Assembly: GCA_031178565.1 (NCBI GenBank)
Contig: JAPSIU010000097.1
Span: forward strand, 1-9,144
DNA: 9,144 bases
Reading direction: 5' to 3'
Source of the DNA: Leucobacter sp.
GTDB taxonomy: Bacteria; Actinomycetota; Actinomycetes; Actinomycetales; Microbacteriaceae
Shown: positions 5,980 to 9,144 of the stretch, piece by piece
How positions within the stretch are numbered: the stretch's first letter is position 1
Layout of the letters: each line of letters begins with the position of its first letter
The notes under the pieces: model-generated
Told to the model about the DNA's origin: nothing
What the model saw: the letters and a program-made list of their open reading frames with translations, nothing else
The model's database searches: none
Made by a program: the position numbers and the translations under genes

Positions 5980-6591
5980 ATGTACGTCAAGATCTGCGGC
6001 CTGCGCGACGCCGACATCGCGCTTCGGGCCATCGAGCTCGGCGCCGACGCGGTCGGTGTCGTCATGAGCCCGAGAAGCCCCCGGCACGCGAGCCTCGAGG
6101 AGGCAGCGGAGGTCGTCGGCGCGGCGCGGGACGCGGCCGCCGGCCCCGTCGACACCGTGCTCGTCGTCAACACGCTTCCGGCGCGCGAGGCGGCCGAGAC
6201 GGCCCGCGCGCTCGGCTTCGACGTGCTGCAGCTGCACGGCCGCTACAGCGCCGAGGACTTCGCCGAGGCGCGGACCATCCTCCCCCGCCTGTGGCGCGCC
6301 ACGTCGTTGTCGGCGGATCCCGGGCTGCGGCCCGGCGACTTCGGCGAGGAGCGACTCCTGATCGACGGCGCGATTCCGGGCTCGGGCGCGGCGTGGGACC
6401 TCTCGGAGATCGACGGCGGACGGCTCGGCGACGGCTGGATCCTCGCGGGCGGGCTCGACCCCGAGCGCGTCGCAGGGGCGATCGCGGCGGTGCGTCCGTG
6501 GGGCGTGGACGTCTCGAGCGGAGTCGAGTCCTCCCCCGGCGTCAAGGACCCCGCGCTGATCGCACGCTTCATCAGCGCCGCGCGGGCATGA
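5980..6591 (+). CDS. trpF: Phosphoribosylanthranilate isomerase TrpF
   Basis: Cytoplasmic TIM-barrel enzyme of tryptophan synthesis, converting N-(5'-phosphoribosyl)anthranilate to CdRP by an Amadori rearrangement. The 203-residue length is normal. The N-terminal VKICGL carries the catalytic base Cys6, and LLIDGAIPGSGAAWD carries the general acid Asp129 and a glycine-rich phosphate loop. WILAGGLDPERVAGAI at 153-168 and GVDVSSGVESSPGVKD at 175-190 are the standard final phosphate-binding strands. QLHG at 84-87 is also conserved. It stands apart from a trp operon, although trpD lies 2 kb away on the other strand. Many actinobacteria have no trpF and rely on bifunctional PriA, so its presence is worth noting. 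The stop overlaps the next start as ATGA. Confidence 0.93.
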   Translation: MYVKICGLRDADIALRAIELGADAVGVVMSPRSPRHASLEEAAEVVGAARDAAAGPVDTVLVVNTLPAREAAETARALGFDVLQLHGRYSAEDFAEARTILPRLWRATSLSADPGLRPGDFGEERLLIDGAIPGSGAAWDLSEIDGGRLGDGWILAGGLDPERVAGAIAAVRPWGVDVSSGVESSPGVKDPALIARFISAARA

Positions 6592-7364
6592 CTGCCGCAG
6601 CCGCGCCGCGCGAGCTCCACTTCATGCAGGGTCCGCACGAGCTGCGGATCTTCCACTGGGAGCGCCCGGATGCGCCGCGCATCCTGCTGGTGCACGGCAT
6701 CGGGATGGGCCACAGCGTCTACGACCGGTTCATCTCGGAGATCGTTCCCCACGCCGACGTCGTCGCCGTGGATCTCCCGGGCTTCGGCGGATGCCCCGAG
6801 CCCCCCGACCCGCTCACCATACCGGCGACCGCGGAGCTCCTCGGCACCGCGCTCGAGGAGCTCGGCCTCGTGCCGATGGTGGCCGCGGGTCACTCCATGG
6901 GCGCGCAGATCGTGGCCGAACTCGCGGTCCGGCGGCCGGACCTCGTGAGCGGGGCGGTGCTCATCGCCCCGTCCGTGAACGCGGTGGAGCGCAGCCTGGT
7001 CCTGCAGGGCCTCCGGATGCTGCAGGACCTCGCAGAGGGCGAGCCGCTCTCGGTGCTCGAACGCGGTTCGCGCACCTATCTCCAGGCCGGCTTCCGGTGG
7101 TTCTTCAAGAAGCTCCGGCAGATGCTCGCGCACCGCATCGAGACGTGCCTGCCGCACGTCGAACAGCCGGCGCTCGTCATCCGGGGCACCCTCGATCGGG
7201 TCTGCCCTCGGGCCTGGGCGGTGCGGGTGACGACGCTTCTCCCCCGGGGCGAGATGCGGCAGATCCCGGGCCGGGGGCACGAGGCGCTCATCAGTTCCGG
7301 AGAGCCCGTCGCAAGGACCGTCCTCGACTGGATGGCGTCCAATCTTCCGGCGAGACGCGACTGA
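6588..7364 (+). CDS. Alpha/beta-fold hydrolase
   Basis: A 258-residue soluble hydrolase of unknown substrate. The oxyanion-hole region is HGIGMG at 36-41, the nucleophile elbow GHSMG places Ser103, the acid is probably Asp203 (RGTLDRVCP) and the base is His231 (GRGHEAL). VDLPGFGGCPEP at 61-72 is the usual strand-4 loop. A lid-like helical insert covers about 130-190. There is no signal peptide. The ATG at 6588 overlaps the trpF stop (ATGA) with no clear ribosome site, so translation is probably coupled; an internal ATG at 6624 is less likely. The open frame continues far upstream through other genes but that part is a shadow. Esterase, lactonase or C-C hydrolase activity cannot be told apart, and no link to tryptophan synthesis is evident beyond position. 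Confidence 0.88.
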   Translation: MTAAAAPRELHFMQGPHELRIFHWERPDAPRILLVHGIGMGHSVYDRFISEIVPHADVVAVDLPGFGGCPEPPDPLTIPATAELLGTALEELGLVPMVAAGHSMGAQIVAELAVRRPDLVSGAVLIAPSVNAVERSLVLQGLRMLQDLAEGEPLSVLERGSRTYLQAGFRWFFKKLRQMLAHRIETCLPHVEQPALVIRGTLDRVCPRAWAVRVTTLLPRGEMRQIPGRGHEALISSGEPVARTVLDWMASNLPARRD

Positions 7365-7390
7365 TCGTGCACTGGGGATAGCGCATTCGG

Positions 7391-7421
7391 CCATATGCCT
7401 GTAACCTATTCGTTATCTTAC
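7391..7421 (+). promoter_or_regulatory. AT-rich promoter/operator region of the M23 peptidase gene
   Basis: The 99-nt gap after the hydrolase contains the AT-richest stretch of its surroundings. GTAACC (7401-7406) and GTTATC (7412-7417) form a direct repeat with 11-bp period. Nested inverted arms TAAC/GTTA (7402-7405, 7412-7415) and GTAA/TTAC (7401-7404, 7418-7421) are also present. TATCTT (7414-7419) or TAACCT (7402-7407) could be the -10. Direct GTAAC-type repeats resemble MtrA response-regulator sites found before cell-wall hydrolase genes in actinobacteria; that link is inference. Confidence 0.4.
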
Positions 7422-7463
7422 TGTGCGATCGGATCCGGTCGCCTCCTCGATCCGAAAGACTGT

Positions 7464-8423
7464 ATGACAGACACCCCTGCGCCCACCGAAGCACGGTATC
7501 CGTCTCGCAGGACCCTTCGCGAACAAGCGATGCAGGCCGAGGCGAGCTCAGCGGAAGCACCCCCCGAAGAGACGATCCCGGCAGCTGAAGCGCAAGGACA
7601 GGACTCCCCCGGCGCGCCCGCTCCGGAAGCGGACTCCGGCCCGACGACCAGCTCCGTGCGGGTTCCCCGTCGTGCGCACGTGCCAGCGGTCGAGATCCGG
7701 GATGAGGCCGCTCCGGCGGCGAAGATCCCGCTGAGGCGCCGGATCGCGGGCGTCGCCGCCGGCACGAGCGTCTGCGGCCTGGTGCTCGTCCTCGCGCTGC
7801 CGATCACGGAGAACGCCGTGGCCGCCGAGGCGGGCGCGGGTGCGGTCGTCGCGTCGGCGTCCGAACAGCGCCTCTTCTCCGAGGTCTCCCCTCAGGACAT
7901 CCCCGCCTCCCTGACGGATATCACCGCGGTCGCGACCGAGGAGCCCTCCGCGGCGTCGTTCGCGATCGCCCCCGAGATGATGGTGAACTACCCGTTCGCG
8001 CAGACCGTCCAGCTCACCGACGGCTTCGGATACCGCACGGCGCCGGTCGAGCAGTTCCACGACGCGCAGGACTTCGCAGCTCCCGCCGGCACGCAGATCC
8101 TCGCGATCGCCGACGGGACCGTGCTCGAGGCCGGTTTCGCGAACGACGGCTGCGGCTTCGGCCTCAAGCTGGAGCACGAGATCGACGGCCAGGAGGTCAC
8201 GAGCCGCTACTGCCACATGCAGGATGCGTCGCACTCGTATCAGGTCGGCGACGAGGTGAAGATGGGCGATCCCGCCGGCAAGGTCGGCAACACCGGCATG
8301 TCCTTCGGGCCGCACCTGCACCTCGCGATCCGGGTCAACGACGAGCCCGTGGACCCGATGCCCTTCCTCGGCAAGTACAGCAGCACGAAGCGCTCGACGA
8401 CACCCGCGGAATCGACGATCTGA
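7464..8423 (+). CDS. Membrane-anchored M23 (LytM-type) metallopeptidase
   Basis: Probable cell-wall endopeptidase, or amidase activator, acting outside the membrane. In the 319-residue form, residues 1-90 are charged, Pro/Ala/Glu-rich and cytoplasmic. RRRIAGVAAGTSVCGLVLVL begins a single membrane helix at about 93-115, and a linker follows. The M23 domain spans about 177-303. Zinc ligands are His199 and Asp203 (FHDAQDFAAP) and His286 of HLH (284-286), with His251 of YCHM as the second catalytic histidine. Cys230 and Cys250 could form a disulfide. The HxGxD motif reads HDAQD here. The start at 7464 (MTDTPAPTEARYPSRRTLRE) was chosen because it fits the N-terminus of Micrococcales homologues; an ATG at 7395 would lie inside the promoter-like region. 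The ribosome site is weak (GAAAG). The long N-terminus suggests a signal anchor and not a cleaved signal peptide. Confidence 0.88.
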   Translation: MTDTPAPTEARYPSRRTLREQAMQAEASSAEAPPEETIPAAEAQGQDSPGAPAPEADSGPTTSSVRVPRRAHVPAVEIRDEAAPAAKIPLRRRIAGVAAGTSVCGLVLVLALPITENAVAAEAGAGAVVASASEQRLFSEVSPQDIPASLTDITAVATEEPSAASFAIAPEMMVNYPFAQTVQLTDGFGYRTAPVEQFHDAQDFAAPAGTQILAIADGTVLEAGFANDGCGFGLKLEHEIDGQEVTSRYCHMQDASHSYQVGDEVKMGDPAGKVGNTGMSFGPHLHLAIRVNDEPVDPMPFLGKYSSTKRSTTPAESTI

Positions 8424-8444
8424 GCCGGCGCCAAGCCCGCTGAG

Positions 8445-9144
8445 CTACGCTCCTGCGGCCTCGCCGGTCGCCGCGGCCCAGCTTGAGAGCTTCGCCGCGG
8501 CGGCGCCCGAGTCGATGGCCTCCTCCGCGACGCGGATCTTCTCCCCCAGCCGTTCGAGCAGTGCGCGCTCGACGGACTCGGGGTTCCGAGCGAGGTCGTA
8601 GGCGACGAGTCCCGCGGCCGCGTTGAGAAGCACGATGTCGCGCACCGGTCCGCGCTCGCCCGCGAACACGCGGTGCACGACGGCGGCGTTCTCCTCGGGG
8701 GTGCCCCCCACGAGATCCTGGATCGACGCTCGCGGTATCCCGAGGTCGCGGGGATCGATGTCGTGCTCGGTGAGGCCTCCGCGGCTCACCTCCCAGACGC
8801 GGGAGTGACCGGTCGTCGTCATCTCGTCGAGCCCGTCGTCCCCGCGGAACACGAGCGCGGAGGCGCCGCGGAGCCGGAACACGCCGACGAAGATCGGAAC
8901 GCGGTCGATGTCGGCGACGCCGACGGCGGAGGCCTCCGGACGGACCGGGTTGCACAGCGGACCGAGGAAGTTGAACACGGTCGGGATGCCGAGTTCGGTG
9001 CGGGCTGCCGCCACGTGCCGGAAGCCCGGGAGGAAGCGCGCGGCGTGCACGAACGCGATCCCCGACCGCTCGAAGGCGCGCGCGAGCCGGTCGGCGTCGA
9101 GCGTGAGGTCGATCCCGAGCGCGCTCAGCACGTCGGAGGAGCCC
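8445..9144 (-). CDS. trpD: Anthranilate phosphoribosyltransferase TrpD (5' end missing)
   Basis: Transfers phosphoribose from PRPP to anthranilate, the step before TrpF. The last 232 residues are present and about 110 N-terminal residues, with the GTGGD PRPP loop, lie beyond the right edge. The frame is open to the edge and begins GSSDVLSALGID, a conserved TrpD motif, so the GTG at 9131 is an internal valine and not the start. Other signatures are FVHAARFLPGFRHV, RTELGIPTVFNFLGPLCNP with the anthranilate/PRPP contact region, and GDDGLDEMTTTG at 101-112 with the Mg-binding Asp-Glu pair. The C-terminal helical region is normal. It converges with the M23 gene across 21 nt without a recognisable terminator. 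A close relative such as nucleoside phosphorylase is excluded by the FNFLGPL and GDDGLDE motifs. Confidence 0.94.
   Translation of the reverse strand, partial: GSSDVLSALGIDLTLDADRLARAFERSGIAFVHAARFLPGFRHVAAARTELGIPTVFNFLGPLCNPVRPEASAVGVADIDRVPIFVGVFRLRGASALVFRGDDGLDEMTTTGHSRVWEVSRGGLTEHDIDPRDLGIPRASIQDLVGGTPEENAAVVHRVFAGERGPVRDIVLLNAAAGLVAYDLARNPESVERALLERLGEKIRVAEEAIDSGAAAAKLSSWAAATGEAAGA

Noticed and set aside
4641..7364. A 907-residue open frame spanning several genes on the plus strand
   Set aside because: Only its last 258 codons (from 6588) are a recognisable protein; the rest is antisense to acr3 and the phosphoribosyltransferase or out of frame with trpF, with Arg/Pro/Ala-rich low-complexity sequence.
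7395..7463. Earlier ATG for the M23 peptidase (342 residues)
   Set aside because: The extra 23 residues overlap the AT-rich promoter-like region, lack a ribosome site and do not resemble homologous N-termini.
8424..8444. Terminator between the M23 gene and trpD
   Set aside because: The 21-nt gap contains only a short GGCGCC palindrome, with no convincing stem-loop or T-tract.
8446..8451. TACGCT as a rightward promoter
   Set aside because: It lies inside the 3' end of trpD on the opposite strand, has no -35 and no rightward gene follows in the window.
9129..9131. GTG at 9131 as the trpD start
   Set aside because: It is the valine of the conserved GSSDVLSALG segment; the gene continues past the window edge.

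Overview
The window is very GC-rich (around 70% by eye) and densely packed. Genes overlap by ATGA and TGATG junctions, and Ala/Arg/Gly/Glu-rich shadow frames are open almost everywhere. Protein style, leaderless or TANNNT-type promoters and gene content point to a chromosome of a high-GC actinomycete, most likely Micrococcales/Microbacteriaceae. A chromate-tolerant genus such as Leucobacter would fit, but genus cannot be fixed from the sequence alone. I see no insertion sequence, integrase, tRNA, rRNA or CRISPR array.

Left part (1-4835): the 3' portion of a NhaA Na+/H+ antiporter gene runs rightward and meets, tail to tail, a leftward four-gene oxyanion-resistance operon; the two stop codons share one CTAG. 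In order of transcription the operon is acr3 (arsenite efflux), an arsR-arsC fusion (arsenite-sensing repressor, a small helical linker domain and an arsenate reductase in one chain), a second stand-alone arsC, and chrA (chromate transporter). Every junction inside it is a stop/start overlap, so the genes look translationally coupled. A plausible leaderless promoter with an imperfect palindrome over its -10 region lies directly before acr3. Together they would reduce As(V) to As(III), export As(III), export chromate, and switch the set on when arsenite binds the repressor.

Middle (4821-5940): a leftward type I phosphoribosyltransferase-family gene sits just upstream of acr3. It is divergent from a small two-helix membrane protein of the PLD-nuclease N-terminal type. 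The 232-bp divergent region between them carries a tandem array of four 17-bp units (5539-5606), the least expected structure in the window.

Right part (5941-9144): trpF (phosphoribosylanthranilate isomerase) overlaps by ATGA an alpha/beta hydrolase gene. Next comes a membrane-anchored M23 (LytM-type) peptidase gene with its own AT-richer promoter region. It converges with the 3' two-thirds of trpD (anthranilate phosphoribosyltransferase), which runs off the right edge. Two tryptophan-pathway genes therefore lie within 3 kb but on opposite strands and not in one operon.

The best candidates for something out of the ordinary are the ArsR-linker-ArsC fusion within the overlapped ars-chr operon, the promoter/operator before acr3, the 17-bp tandem repeat, and the calcium-motif-like tail on NhaA. 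None is proven novel from sequence alone; fusions of ArsR with ArsC, for example, are known in other bacteria.
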